From Haliclystus octoradiatus (lineage: Eukaryota > Cnidaria > Staurozoa > Stauromedusae > Haliclystidae): DNA of 64,000 nt. The notes beneath the pieces are model-generated. The model was not told the origin of the DNA. It ran no database searches and saw only the letters and a program-made list of their open reading frames with translations. Of this stretch, positions 23,417-41,154 are shown in pieces; positions within the stretch are counted from its first letter, which is position 1, and every line of letters begins with the position of its first letter. Location: positions 11,525,380-11,589,379 of the forward strand of contig OU744450.1 in assembly GCA_916610825.1 (NCBI GenBank). The letters run 5' to 3'. The position numbers and the translations under genes were made by a program.

Positions 23417-24627
23417 TACCTGAAGAAGTGGAACCAGCAGAAGTGGTCCAAGAAGAGATGGAGGAGGAAGAAGTGGAGGAGGAACCAGCCGAAGAAGAAG
23501 AAGAAGAAGAGGAAGATGATTATTCTTATGATGACGAAGACAAAGGAGATCTTGATGGATTGGTTGCCGCCAACGAGAAAAACAAACCCAAACAAGGCAA
23601 AGAAGGAGGACTTGCCATGAAAAACCCTCCCAAACCTCAAAATATAACGATTCCTTTGACAAAAAGTTCAAAAATCAAAGCAACGAAAATCAAACAAAGA
23701 TCTGCTTTTCACAAGCATAGAGTGTCGAAATTAAAAAACAAGCACGATGCAGGAGGAATTAAAAATACATCGTTTGGAAATGCAGCATCTCAAAACAAGT
23801 CCAAGAACGAAACAGCTCCAGCCACAGGTGTAGAATCTAAAACACTTTCCCGTCAAATCAAGAAGAAGCATCAAAATAAAAAAATCAAAACATCAAAAAT
23901 TTATGAAAATCAAAAGCTAACTGTATCACAGCTTTCTCAGAAAAATCATACAGATTTCAAGGGAAAAGAAACCATTCCCGTGAAAGCTATGGAAGGACAG
24001 AAGCACGTTAACAATTCAAACATTAATAGCAATCAAAATTCATCAAAAATAAAGATAGAAACGAAGCATCTGAAGCGTGTCAAGAAATTATTATCAAAAC
24101 ATCAGAAAAAGAAAATTAAAGATCCCAAATCACAAACACTAAATGTTAGTTCATTTTTAGATGACACACGAGAAACAGCAAAGGATATATTTAATTTTAC
24201 AACACATCAAAAATTAGCATCATATCAACCAAAATCATTCATTGAGATAATTGGTCAAGATGAAATAGATCCGATTGTATCTAAATCGATCATACCGTTA
24301 CCAGGAAAACTAGACAATTACCCAAAATTAGATCGGGAATATATGGAACAAAAAAGAGGGAAAGTGTTGGATGCTTTATTGGATGATAATGTACGCCAGG
24401 TAAAAAGCAAAAAGCTTAAGAATGATTCTTCCAGATATCAAATTGCAGATGATATTGATGATGCAAAGGACGATGAATCCGCCTCTCCAGTTCTCGAATA
24501 TTATGCACGAAGTAATTTTAAAATCACAAAAGATGTCAAGAAAAAGTTGAAAATGATGCAAAAAATGAGAGAAAAAAGTAAACAAATTTACAAAGGAAGA
24601 TTAAAAAAGGTTTTAAAGGAAGTTTAA
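17269..24627 (+). CDS. GH18 class III-like protein A, catalytically dead, with long charged tail
   Basis: Exons: 17269-17341, 18257-18418, 19175-19433, 19662-19869, 20325-20534, 22864-24627; joined in phase they give about 891 aa. Residues 1-24 form a signal peptide. Residues of about 28-330 are a GH18 barrel of the hevamine type (FWGQNSAKG, LSGHCYQ, KKVLIGIGG, WNLFLGG, GTPAHRAAS, FMIWDAAWD). The active-site motif DGIDxDIE reads DGINLVVS, so both catalytic-side Asp and the proton-donor Glu are gone; the substrate Tyr of the VQ-Y/F-YNN motif is Phe (VRFFND). The final 1.7-kb exon adds about 560 residues: a Thr/Pro-rich stretch with TTTTVRP-like units, an acidic block with long Glu runs (about 465-525), a DDYSYDDEDKGD segment, then about 350 Lys/Asn/Ser-rich basic residues. 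No TM or CBM is visible. Compared with B-D it has one extra intron (19870-20324). Likely a secreted chitin-lectin or matrix protein; the function is inferred. Confidence 0.88.
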
Positions 24628-25099
24628 AGTGATTAAGTGTTGGATACTCGATAATACTTTACAAAATGTTTAGCAGTTGAATGAGTTATGTATAGTCATA
24701 GTTAATGTGTAAAATATTATAGCTATTATATATACTATAGTTAAAATTAAATCGATCAATCTCTATATTTGAAATACAATTAAATTTATATCTTCTTTAA
24801 AATATGGATTGGTAGAAAAGTAGAAATATATTCGATAATACCGGTTGTTGTGCTCGTTCATCTCTTATTTTGCATTTGTTTCTTTTGACAATTGAAATTG
24901 ACAATTGACAACACGACTCATGTAGCCGAATCTAAAATGAAGGCATTTAGTTAATGAATTACGTACGATATTGCTAAAGATACTGCTAACATTACTGAGG
25001 CATTATACAGGCACAAAGTACGGAAATCGTAGGGATACAGAGCATGAGGATTTGTTCAAATTCTTATAGGATCATGCTGAACAGAATCAGCATGTAGAT

Positions 25100-25340
25100 G
25101 CCTTAACCAACCGCTATAGTCCGGCGAAAACAGGCGTATATGACGTATATGCCGCCACAAGAGGTTCAACTATAAAGTGCACCTGAGCGCAGGATATCAG
25201 CACTAGTAGTTTATAGACGGTCACATTATAGTAATGTGCAGTTCTACACAAATCACGGTCAGACATAGCTGACAAAGAATTGCCGATAGCCCCATCGGAA
25301 CATCTCCTTCTGTTGCCAAGGAATGTCATGCAGCGGCTGC
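25100..25340. repeat. Dispersed repeat, copy with a CTA-rich end
   Basis: In reverse orientation it matches about 26930-27180. Shared parts include the ...CGCTGCATGACAT-CCTT... region, the ...TTTGTGTAG... region and an end reading CACATTATA-GTGAC-GTCTATA followed by (CTA)n. The end motif also occurs, inverted, at 18040-18080. Three copies within 10 kb of the GH18 cluster indicate a mobile or tandemly amplified element. Confidence 0.45.
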
Positions 25341-25641
25341 GGAGCTTTCATCTTTGATCTCTCATCATCATCATCGGACAGACCGGACGATATCTAACAT
25401 TCCCCACGAGGACCGGCTATGTCCCCATTGCGATAGGGACAGTATCGACGATGAGATACATCTACTTTTTAACTGTAATATAAATAGTAACTTGAGGGTA
25501 CTGTTTTATAATAAAATAGAAAAGTTGCATAACAACTTTCAGGTATCTTGGATACAGAAAAAGTGGAACTGCTCTCTTCCCAAACAGAGTTACAAACAAA
25601 GAAACTGTTGTGGAGATTTCTTCACGAATCTTTACAGAATG
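25340..25641 (+). pseudogene. Remnant of a LINE-type ORF2 C-terminus
   Basis: The frame encodes RLCPHCDRDSIDDEIHLLFN followed by C-x5-NLRVLF. This is the Cys/His motif (CxxC...EIHxLFxC) found after the reverse transcriptase in many invertebrate non-LTR retrotransposons. No reverse transcriptase is preserved next to it, and the fragment is only about 95 codons. Confidence 0.5.
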
Positions 25642-26489
25642 CTATAATAATTTGCAATAGTGAATAATAGAATGACACATGCTTTGATAATTTTATAACT
25701 ATATAGTGAATGAATATTATCATAATATGTTGTTATTTAGAAGCAACAAGGATAAATATTTAGATTATTTTGATTAAATCATATTTTTGTTGTACAGTAT
25801 ATAGGACCCTCCTGAAAACCATCTTAGTTGAGTGAGCTTTCCTCTCTGAATACAAAAAAATATATAAGCAATATTCTAGTCAATTTCAACTCTTTTGACA
25901 TTAAAGCAGTTTGATAAGACAACAATTTTACAGTTTTTGTTGTTGTTGATTGTCTCATTTATGTGGTAAGAAGTAGGTAAATCATGGCTATAGAGCATAT
26001 AGCTATAAGCGATATATGATATATAAATTACAGTGCTTACAAAAAACCATCGAAACATGGTCAAAACATTTACAAACTTATAGTAAGCTAATTGAGTTCA
26101 GGTCATGTGTAAAGTGCAAAGACTGTGTATATACAATCAAAGAAGATGAGCATACAGTGAAATCGGTTAATTGCTTCCAAGTATTTACAACACGAAATGA
26201 AAACAAGTTACAAGTAATAAGTTGGTAATTTTTTGATTGATTATAGTTTTAGGACAGTAATACTAGAAGCTCCACATAGAAGGGTATTGGACGTTACTCT
26301 CAAACCTCAAATCCTTAACAGTAAAAAAATAAAACGATGTCATTAATAATCTTTGTATGAATTATCGTAGTTGTCATATTTATCATATTCTACTCTATAT
26401 ATAATTTGATCTGATAAAAACTTATTTTAAGAATTGAGAGTCCTATATAATCATACTTTTTTGTAGTGATTACGTCAATATTTATTGAA

Positions 26490-26500
26490 TTTATATAAAA
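26490..26500 (+). promoter_or_regulatory. Possible TATA box for GH18-B
   Basis: TTATATAAAAA lies about 250 bp upstream of the first ATG of GH18-B, with TTACGTCA sites just upstream and downstream of it. The candidate rests on motif only. Confidence 0.25.
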
Positions 26501-26749
26501 AGAATACCATCGCTTGATTGTATACTTTCCAAACAATCTATTGTCTTGTCTTTATATTCGAACTTCCTTTGTATATTGTTATACAACAATATCATGATCT
26601 TTAGTCATGATTACGTCATTGTTATGATATTGCTGTGATTTTCAATCAGTATTTACATATGGCATCGACAGAACGAAAGACATCACATTTGTTATTTATC
26701 GCATTTCTTTGCAGAAATTTTATGAGAACATTATCTGAATTTTTTCATC

Positions 26750-32840
<6,091 letters not shown>

Positions 32841-33362
32841 AATATTTACATATATTCATTTATATGAATTTTGTATATGATTTTGTAGTGATTAGGTCAA
32901 TTTGAATTTATTATAATATGCCTATAGTTGTATTAGAGCTTTATCATAGAGAAAAAAAAGTAAATGGACAGTATTGAAAATTTACGAATCTTGAATGGTT
33001 TAGACTTTTTTTAGTAGTATCTACTTAGGCTCTATTTGCCAAAATACTTTGAAATTTACAAAGTATATGATGTCTAAATATATTCTATAAATATTTTCAT
33101 GTTTATCCTTCCATCAGTTCAGAAACCTAATCCTTTTATAACACCCACAATATATTGCTTAATGTTCCCTCATGGGATGGGACGTTACTGACGTTACTAT
33201 TATATGTATACTGACACCTACATTGAAAAGTACGGATAGACCTGCAATTAAATATACTGTTGGCGATGTACATTAATTCATGCTTTGTATATATGATGGC
33301 AAATATGATGGTTGAAATGAGATTTCAACTGGATAGTGAAATTTTGCATTTTTCTTTAACAG

Positions 33363-36300
33363 GGCCAACAAACCCTGCAACAAACTCGACAAATCCCGCC
33401 ACAAACTCAACAAATTCCGCAGAAAACTCGTCTTCCCAAATAATAGCTGCATATTGGGGTCAAAACAGTGTCGCTCATAAACTTGGTATTACCGTTTCTG
33501 ATCATGAAAAACCACTGGTTCACTTTTGCAACAATTCGAGCTATGATATTATTCTTATAAGCTCTATGCATGTATTCTTTGATCCGCAAAATAAAGGTAA
33601 GTTGATTCCGTGTTTTGATATGTAGGTGTATGATATGTGGTTTGTGATTTATGCAAACCAATTTTACACATAATCAATCGCATAATATTGTATCTAGAAA
33701 AGTGTAAATGTTTGTCCAAAATCGAGCGTAAATTGAATAAAGTACTTAAATTTGTATATGTTTATTCACAGACAGTTTTCCAGGAATAAATTTATCAAAG
33801 CATTGTTTCACAACGGTATCAGCAGAGTACCCAACTCTTTTATCGTGTCCAGATATTGGAGCTGCTGTGAAAGTATGCCAGAGGAATAACAAGAAAATTT
33901 TACTATCGATTGGCGGGTCAACTGGAGGATATTCAATCCCGAATAACACAAAGGCGGTAGAACTTGCAGACAGAGTTTGGAATCTTTTTCTGGGTGGAAC
34001 ACAATACTCGACATCACTTCGTCCATTTGGAAAGTAAGTGTTGCGTGTTTTACATGTTTTACATGTTTCATTTGTAGGCTATTTTGTATAGGCTCTATAC
34101 AAGAGTTTTATCGGTTTAGTTTTGTTCCTTTTGAGTTTATCGATCAACCGGCGTAGCCAATGCCATCCATATATGGACTGAAAAAAAGATCTAGTCCATC
34201 AGGCACATTCGTATCTATTTCCAGGCACGTATCTGCTATAAAGCTCGCCCATTTCTGTATTAGGAACTTTGTCAATTATACCTCCGTTTGTGGGCACATC
34301 ATAAGATTGGATTAGATCTCTGATACGATTCCAGTCATGATGGAGTCAGTTACTTTCATTATCGCATTTATGCTTAATGTGATCGCAAATTATCGTGATT
34401 TGATTTTGAACTTTCATGTTGATATAGTTTTCAATGTCCAAAATTATCCTAATTTCGAAAACTTAGGATACATTGGGAATATGTTTCAATGGCCTGCACC
34501 TTTATGGGTAGTTCTAAAACTATGATGGCTTAGAGAGAATAATTTTAATCTTTTCGGCAAAGGACATTCTCTAGTCCCGGGGGAGTACATCCATATAGCC
34601 TCTATAGGGGATGTGCAATTTTCTATGGACACCATTTTTACATCATGCTGGCATTCTTAAATCACCCATGCTGTGAGTTACCGATTGGCATATAAAACTA
34701 TTCAACAATTCAGTTTATGGCACGTTAGTTCTGGTATAATTTTCAGCAAAACCTGCAAACTTTGGGTGCTAAAAAGATTCTCAAATTTACAAACCCTTAA
34801 AAAAGGCCGGGTGTACAGTCAAACCTGTTATAACGGCCACCTTTATATAGCGGTCATCTGTCTATAGTGGCTACTTTTGCAATATCTGAAATAATTATTT
34901 CTATTGAAATGGCCCTGTATATAAAGGCCACCTGCATATAGTGGTCAATTTATCTACCTCTCGTAGCTGGCTGTAATATACAGATCACACTGTATCTTTG
35001 CCAGTCCTCTGCAATGGTGATCATTGTAACTTATTTTTAATTGTTTCTTTGTTTATTATTTATAGCTCTACTCTGGATGGCATTGATCTTGATATTAAGA
35101 ATAACGATCCAGTTGGTTATACAGCATTCACTAATAGATTACGTTTGCTTATGAGTACAGATCGTAACAAAGAATATCTTATTACTGGTGCACCACAATG
35201 TCACTATCCAGATGCAAGTCTTGGCCCTTCATTGGACACTGTTCTCACATCAGCCGGACATCAAATAGATTACCTTTTCGTTCAGTATTATCATTATTTT
35301 TGTTATCCAGGTGGCGGTCATTTTGACACCAATCTTAAACAGTGGCTCAATTTGTCCAAGTCTATAAATTTGATCTATAAAAAGTCACCAAAGATTATTG
35401 TGGGTTTATTAGCTGGTAATAGAACTGCAATTGGAAATAAGTATTTTAAGAATGTTGAAGAAACGAAGCAGCTAATAATGGTAAGTGAAGTGACAATTAG
35501 CATGCTGTTCGTTTCAGATACCAAATGCATTTTATATATAGTTACTTCTCTGAGGGGCGGATAATTTACTTCTCTAATTACTTCTTTGTTAGAGATAGTT
35601 GTTGTTGGATAATTAAATGTAGTTGGGCAAAATTGTTAATGTCCGTAACATCTTTTTTTTCGAATAATATTTGTGTAAAACGTTACGTTTTGCAGATGAT
35701 GAATGGTGCAACTAAGAACAGAAACTACCCAGTATATAAAAGTAATCAAAATATGTGAAGATTATTGAATCAGAAGATTTTTACTTTCAGGAAGACCTAT
35801 CAAAACAATGACCAATTCACTGTAGTGTCCGTATCATATTCCAAATGATAACTCCCAATTTAATCCCACAGGAGAATTTATATCTTGATACCAGTTTATA
35901 CAGAGGAACATCTTGCTATAAGCATGTAATAGATAGCCTCAATTGTTACTACTTCTATCATATTAGCTAATATTCACCTTTATGTGATAAAAATTATTCT
36001 TAATGCTAATGTCCGTAACATGGCTAAATTTGTAAACAGTAATATCCATAATAATCAATTAATCATGCTAAGAAAATTTCTGTAGGGTAAGTGTCTGCAA
36101 GCCTTTTATTGATATTATGATAATAGACTCTAACATCATTATTAAGTACATCTAGAAATGAACAAAATAAACCTTACCTACAATTTTAATTGTGACTATG
36201 CTTTACTCGTTGTATTTTGTTTCATATATTTTGTTGTCTACCTATAATTCGCAGGATATTAGATACAACAAACATTTTGGTGGTATTATGTTTTGGGATG

Positions 36301-36473
36301 CTGGTTGGGATCAAAATGAATTAACCAATGGCACGACATACAGTGAACAAATAAGAGGCTCACTTCTTACAAGAGAGGCAGAGATGCCAAGTACAGGCAA
36401 TCAATGTTATGGATCTCTCCGTTTGATGACTGCCACTATAGCGATGATATCTTTAGTATTATATTTCACCTAA
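33363..36473 (+). CDS. GH18 class III-like protein C, catalytic Glu replaced by Lys, GPI-type tail
   Basis: Exons: 33363-33596, 33772-34033, 35066-35480, 36255-36473; exon phases are the same as in B. The protein is very close to B throughout (IIAAYWGQNSV, DSFPGINLSKHC, WNLFLGG, TGAPQCHYPDASLG, VQYYHYFC, GGIMFWDAGWDQN), yet the active site reads DGIDLDIK: the proton-donor Glu is an AAG Lys, and LPAG is LLAG. It should therefore bind but not cleave. The first exon shown has an extra stretch of about 20 residues with two near-identical NPATNST units, rich in N-glycosylation sequons. The C-terminus is a hydrophobic GPI-like tail (LRLMTATIAMISLVLYFT). No signal-peptide exon of its own is visible between the stop of B and 33363; the exon begins in phase 1, as does exon 2 of B. 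Expression may use another first exon, or the copy may be incomplete at the 5' end. Confidence 0.85.
34571..34813. mobile_element. MITE-like repeat with CCCGGGGG ends, copy 3 of family
   Basis: It begins CCCGGGGGAGTACATCCATA, with TAGCCTCTATAGGGGATGTG following, and ends ...AAAAAAGGCCGGGTG. It abuts the CAGTCAAACC MITE that starts at 34814. It lies in the intron of GH18-C between exons 33772-34033 and 35066-35480. Confidence 0.5.
34814..34994 (+). mobile_element. 181-bp TA-flanked MITE (CAGTSAAACC family), copy 1
   Basis: The ends TA-CAGTCAAACCTGTTATAACG and its imperfect inverse ending CACACTG-TA are typical of Tc1/mariner/pogo-like non-autonomous elements with TA target duplication. It has the same length as the copy at 57977-58157 and is similar along the whole unit (GGCCACCTGCATATAGTGGTCA, TTTATCTACCTCTC). 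Confidence 0.8.
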
Positions 36474-36780
36474 AAATTTTTTATTGGTTTATTGATCTTG
36501 TGTTGACTAATCAATTTGAATTGATCATAGGATTTCTCAGCGGTTTGCCTATAATTGTAAGTTACATATAAATGGCCTATCTCTGAGAAATGATTGTTGT
36601 AAATTTAAAAAATTTTAAATGACATTTTATTATTATTTATTTGGATTTAGTCAATCCCAAATACATTGAATACACTCATGTAGGATGTAAGATATTTGAT
36701 ATAGTTTTTGCCATTTACGTGTATATCGTGTCTTGCAAACGCAAAAAAAAAATTCTAGATGACATCACAATTAAACCGAT

Positions 36781-36866
36781 TACAGTGAAACCTGTAAATA
36801 ACAGCCAGCTATCAGATGTGTTTAAATTGACCACTATGTGCAGGTGTCCTTTGTATACAGAGCTGA
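36781..36866 (-). repeat. Fragment of the CAGTSAAACC MITE
   Basis: TACAGTGAAACCTGTAAATA followed by ACAGCCAGCT and TAAATTGACCACTATGTGCA matches the reversed end of the full copies at 34814 and 57977. The other half is missing. Confidence 0.7.
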
Positions 36867-39087
36867 ACGCCAATATCAGTACGGAACAGACAGATGATAA
36901 GGAAATTCAACCCTCAAACATATTTCTGTTTCCATGCGGCAATCAAAGTTGCGGATGTGTGTATGGTATACAGTATTACAAGGATACATATATATACCAC
37001 GCAACAAATCTGAAGTCACGTATACACGTCTTTCAGTGTTCTTGTCTTACATAAAGGGACTGTTGTAAATTCAATCAGCTGTAAAGTAAAGAATATAAGA
37101 TTGGAGACAAGATAGATCTTCTAGATGTTTTTAACATTTTCTGAAGCTGCCATGTTCCCAAGCTCAGCCACGGGAGTTCAGCACATGCTTGCAGTCTATC
37201 ACAGGGAGTGCCACTAATAAGAAACACAGGGTTTATATTTTACATAAATATATGAAGATAATTATTAGATGCTTCAATTACAATTTAACTTGTAGAAATT
37301 GAATTTCTATGCCTATTTGGAATTTGAATAAGGAGAAAGTGTCAAGAAAGTTTGGATTCTGAAATTACAATTTTCTTAAGAGAAAGTTTCAATATTTGCA
37401 GATTATAAATTTTCTTATACAAAAGTGTATATACAATTACTATATACAATCATTACATAATTCATGAATGAAGCAAGAAAAAACATATAAATTGAACCTT
37501 GATGCTGAGATGAGGGTGAGCAAATGAACATTATGCTATCAGGACGCATAGGTACAAAGATGTCTAATGTCTTTATATATATATATATATATAGGGACCG
37601 AAACATCATTATCTCTGACGTCAGAATCGCCATCGTATGATCGCTTCTTCTTCTGTTTCTTTATTGTCGAATTAATCGATATTTAATGACCATACAGTGA
37701 TTATACGACTATAAGTATGTACTGTAGGATCAAATTATTATTTTGCAATAACTCAATATTTAACAATAATCTCTATCACATCTAAAACATGAAATGCCTG
37801 TGCATTCAGATCAAGTCGATTTTAATTGAATTATAATGTGCTTTACATTGAATTTAGAATTTGATGAATGAGAACCATAACATGCTTTTATACCTCGAAT
37901 AATTGTTTCAGTTTGTGTAATTTTCATTTTTATGGTATTCACCTAAAAATTGTGGTATATCGTAGATCTTAAAAGTGTGTTATTACCGCCGTTCGGTGTG
38001 TGGGAATCTCTCTGCGTTGGGGAAATCTGATTTACTGTTTATTTCTTTACAATTATGATAATCTAATTTATCACAAATCAAATTATATAAACAGCAAAAT
38101 TCAAAAACACTTGAAATGAGATTTGCTTCATGGAAATCCCCAAGAGTTAGATAAAATCGTAATCAAACTAGCTTGGGTATTCATCGAAAAAAATTCATTC
38201 AAAAATACACTCTTTCAAAAATTTAAAAATGGCTAACCAGTGTCACTCTGGTGTAAACTCGCTAAGATGCAATTCGGATGACTAAATTCTCTTTTATCTA
38301 CAACCTGTCTCAAAAACACTATAATTCATTGTTATTTTGTGGTATATAGTAATTTATTTACTAATGTGCATAGCATAAATTTCTAAAATTAGTGCATAGA
38401 TACAATACAATGTTTGTGCACATTTAAATGGCATAAATCTGTAGACACAAATTAACTTGAAAATGGGCTCAGTTAAGAACCCGAAACGTTGTTTTTCATT
38501 AATAAACTATTTGCTGTTAGCTATTGCGTCAATACAAATTAAACGTTTCAAAATTCAGAAGTTATATGTGATATATATATATTCAATAGGCCTTTTGACT
38601 AAATATATACGTAGCCAATTTTGGGGTTGAAATTCATACAGTTTATGGATGTTTAAAGTATGTCATAAAATCAAAATATATTTCACACTTGAGTATAAAT
38701 CATGACTAAGCTTATGATACGATTTTGTAATAATTTCATCATAATAAGATGAGCGGGGAGAGTTTTAATGCCATTGATATAAAATACAATAAAACCAATG
38801 AGTGATTGAAATCGGTATATTAATTATTATTCTATTCAATAGTGACTTCATTTTCTGCGTGGAATAGTAAATTATACAAATCATATACAAATAGAGGTAA
38901 ACAACTGAATTATTTAACAATTCTGAATGTATATCTAGATGACTCAAATTGTCATCCAATGAGAAATATACTTGTATATCAATATATCATACTCAAGGGA
39001 ATAGATTATCAATTGCTACGATAGTATCAGTATATGGTAACTGACTGGGTCTGCACTGATATATATACCCTTTGCATATTATACCAT

Positions 39088-39403
39088 ATCCCGGAGGCAT
39101 AATGTGTGCACAACAAGGTGTAACTCCAGCTCTTCGGGGACGAGGGGGGAAGTGCCACTTTGTAAAAAGGTGAAGTACCCAAAGAAGTTCTAAAAATTCT
39201 GTTGATACTATCCATAATATTTGAAAAAAATACACACAAATGATGCAACTAATTTTCAAAAATTCTTGAAAACGTCGAAACATAGGATACCCAAAAGCTC
39301 CAAAATCTGAAATCTCATACCCAAAAAGTTTTTTCCCAGCTAGAATAGTGGACCCCATAAAAGTCCCCGTATAGCCGTCATAATGGGGTTACCCCCCGGG
39401 TGC
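39088..39403. repeat. Repeat with CCCGGG ends, copy 2
   Basis: Ends near ATATCCCGGAGG and GGGTTACCCCCCGGGTGCCA. The interior shares GTACCC-like and TACCCAAA blocks with the copy at 29835-30093. Diverged; the boundaries are approximate. Confidence 0.45.
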
Positions 39404-41030
39404 CATATACGTTGGTTGTTATGCATTAGGCACTTTGGTGGTCGATATGTGTATACATAATACAGTATTCAGTATAAAACATATGTGAGGGCGAAAAGCC
39501 ATTCCCGTATGGCGTATACTACTCATAGTTTTTACTCGTTTATTTCGCGATTTCCAGATAAAACACGTGAAATTCTGCAAGTCACGGAAAATGATTTTTG
39601 CCTTACAATTTTTTTATAATCATTTATCATACATGCTCTATAAATCTAAATGTATATATTATCATCTAAATGTATATATTATGATCTGTTTTCAAATGCG
39701 TCGGGAGCTCCTCCATTTACGATTATAGATAAATATGGGAGAAATAGTATTCGCTATGCGTGATGAGCACACATTATCTATAGAATACATTTATCCCCAT
39801 ATATAGGGTGCAGGCACGACTCGGCGTGCACTGTAACAATATAATCATACAGATAGTTTTGAAATAGTGATAAACTTGCTTGTAAAATACACAAAGTATA
39901 TTCATTGGTGTATGTATTCAGCATAAAATGAATCTATTGACGTAAGTAGCTTTGTATGCAAAATTAACAAGATCACGAACCAGCAACTATATGACCTACA
40001 ACTTGATATTGGATACAACAAACCGTCAAATTGTTGTCGTAAGTTATTTTCCAAAACACCGTTTTTGGATTCCTAATGTGTTAGAGCTAGATAATGTTTG
40101 CGTAAGTCTGTTTTTCTTATACATATATCCTGGGTAAAGGCTTGGCTTAATGTTGTTCTAGACTCAGATCAATATTCTAACAATTGGAGCATGCATGGCT
40201 CTATAATCGACAATAGAGATGTGATATTGGCATAAGGCTATAAGTTTACCACAACGTTGGTATATATTATAGAGGCATTTGCTTTTCTACCCCCAGACAA
40301 CAGGGTATTCTAATACGGAGTCTAATTAACATCTTGCACAGACAATGTCTGAAGTCTGTTGATCTAGATATAGCCTTAAGAACTGTTTCAAAATAAGATA
40401 CGAGTTGAAAAATATTTTGATCAAAATCATGACATTCATATATTTAAAACAGAGAGGAAATGTGTATAAAATCTAAACAAAACTCAAAAACATCAAAATC
40501 CGGACACATGGGGAGTACCCACTATCCTATGCTAATTACACTTCTTCCCGAATTTAAAAACACATTCATTTTATACAGACAATAAAATCTCTAATCGTAT
40601 TGTGTAGAAAACATTGATTGAAACTCAAGTTTCTTTATGCAGTACCCTATATGCCGGTATAAGAATACATTATTTTGCTAAATTAATGCAAATTTTATTG
40701 CCTTTTATAATGATCGTGTAATTAGTTGCTTACCTCAATCATATTTAATTATATTACACATAATAATTTAGCATTTAATAAGCTTTTTTTAGTAGATGGA
40801 TTAACTTGAGATAAATGTATAATAGTTGCATTGTTTTTAGATGTGACAGTCATTAGCAATATCCGTGGCTGCCTTATTAGGGTTATCAACCTGTTGCCAA
40901 ACCGAACAGTAAACCGGTAGAGTTCGATTGTTTCTGATTTTCTTAACCCACGTAAGTCTTTATAACTCAATAACTCCGACATTTATTGTGTATTGTTTAT
41001 ATGACGTTATTCTTTGCCGTATGGCTATGA

Positions 41031-41037
41031 TATAAAA
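41031..41037 (+). promoter_or_regulatory. TATA box of GH18-D
   Basis: GATATAAAAGGG lies 118 bp upstream of the ATG at 41155. Spacing and context (TATAAAAGG) fit a classic TATA box with a start site near 41060 and a 5' UTR of about 95 nt. It is the best promoter candidate in the cluster. Confidence 0.55.
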
Positions 41038-41154
41038 GGGAGATAGCTGGAGACATCTACAGACACATTTTCAATTGTATCCTCATATCGACGTATACTG
41101 ATCTTGGGCATTGATTGCATTACTGTACTATATTTATACCAATATATTATAATC

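Larger units (their letters stand above)
24628..26749. other. Intergenic region between GH18-A and GH18-B
   Basis: It holds a dispersed repeat (about 25100-25340) also seen at 26930-27180 and 17990-18100, a LINE-like coding remnant (25340-25640), and AT-rich DNA without recognised genes. Two TTACGTCA (CRE-like) sites lie at about 26469 and 26613, upstream of GH18-B. Confidence 0.5.
36474..41154. other. Intergenic region between GH18-C and GH18-D, repeat-rich
   Basis: About 4.7 kb without a recognised gene. It contains a fragment of the CAGTSAAACC MITE (36781-36866), a (TA)n run at about 37578-37593, a diverged piece of the GTGTAACC MITE (38238-38315), a GAAACGTTG-type hairpin (about 38456-38491) and a CCCGGG-ended repeat (39088-39403). 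The 137-codon ORF at 36641-37054 runs through the MITE fragment and is not considered a gene. Confidence 0.5.

Noticed and set aside
23311-23671. Phe- or Leu-rich minus-strand ORFs
   Set aside because: They are antisense shadows of the GAA/GAG repeats that encode the poly-Glu block of GH18-A.
25354-25647. Stand-alone zinc-finger gene
   Set aside because: The Cys/His pattern is that of LINE ORF2 C-termini and it lies in repeat-rich DNA without splice signals.
36641-37054. 137-codon ORF downstream of GH18-C
   Set aside because: It crosses a MITE fragment (36781-36866), has no recognisable domain and no splice or promoter context.
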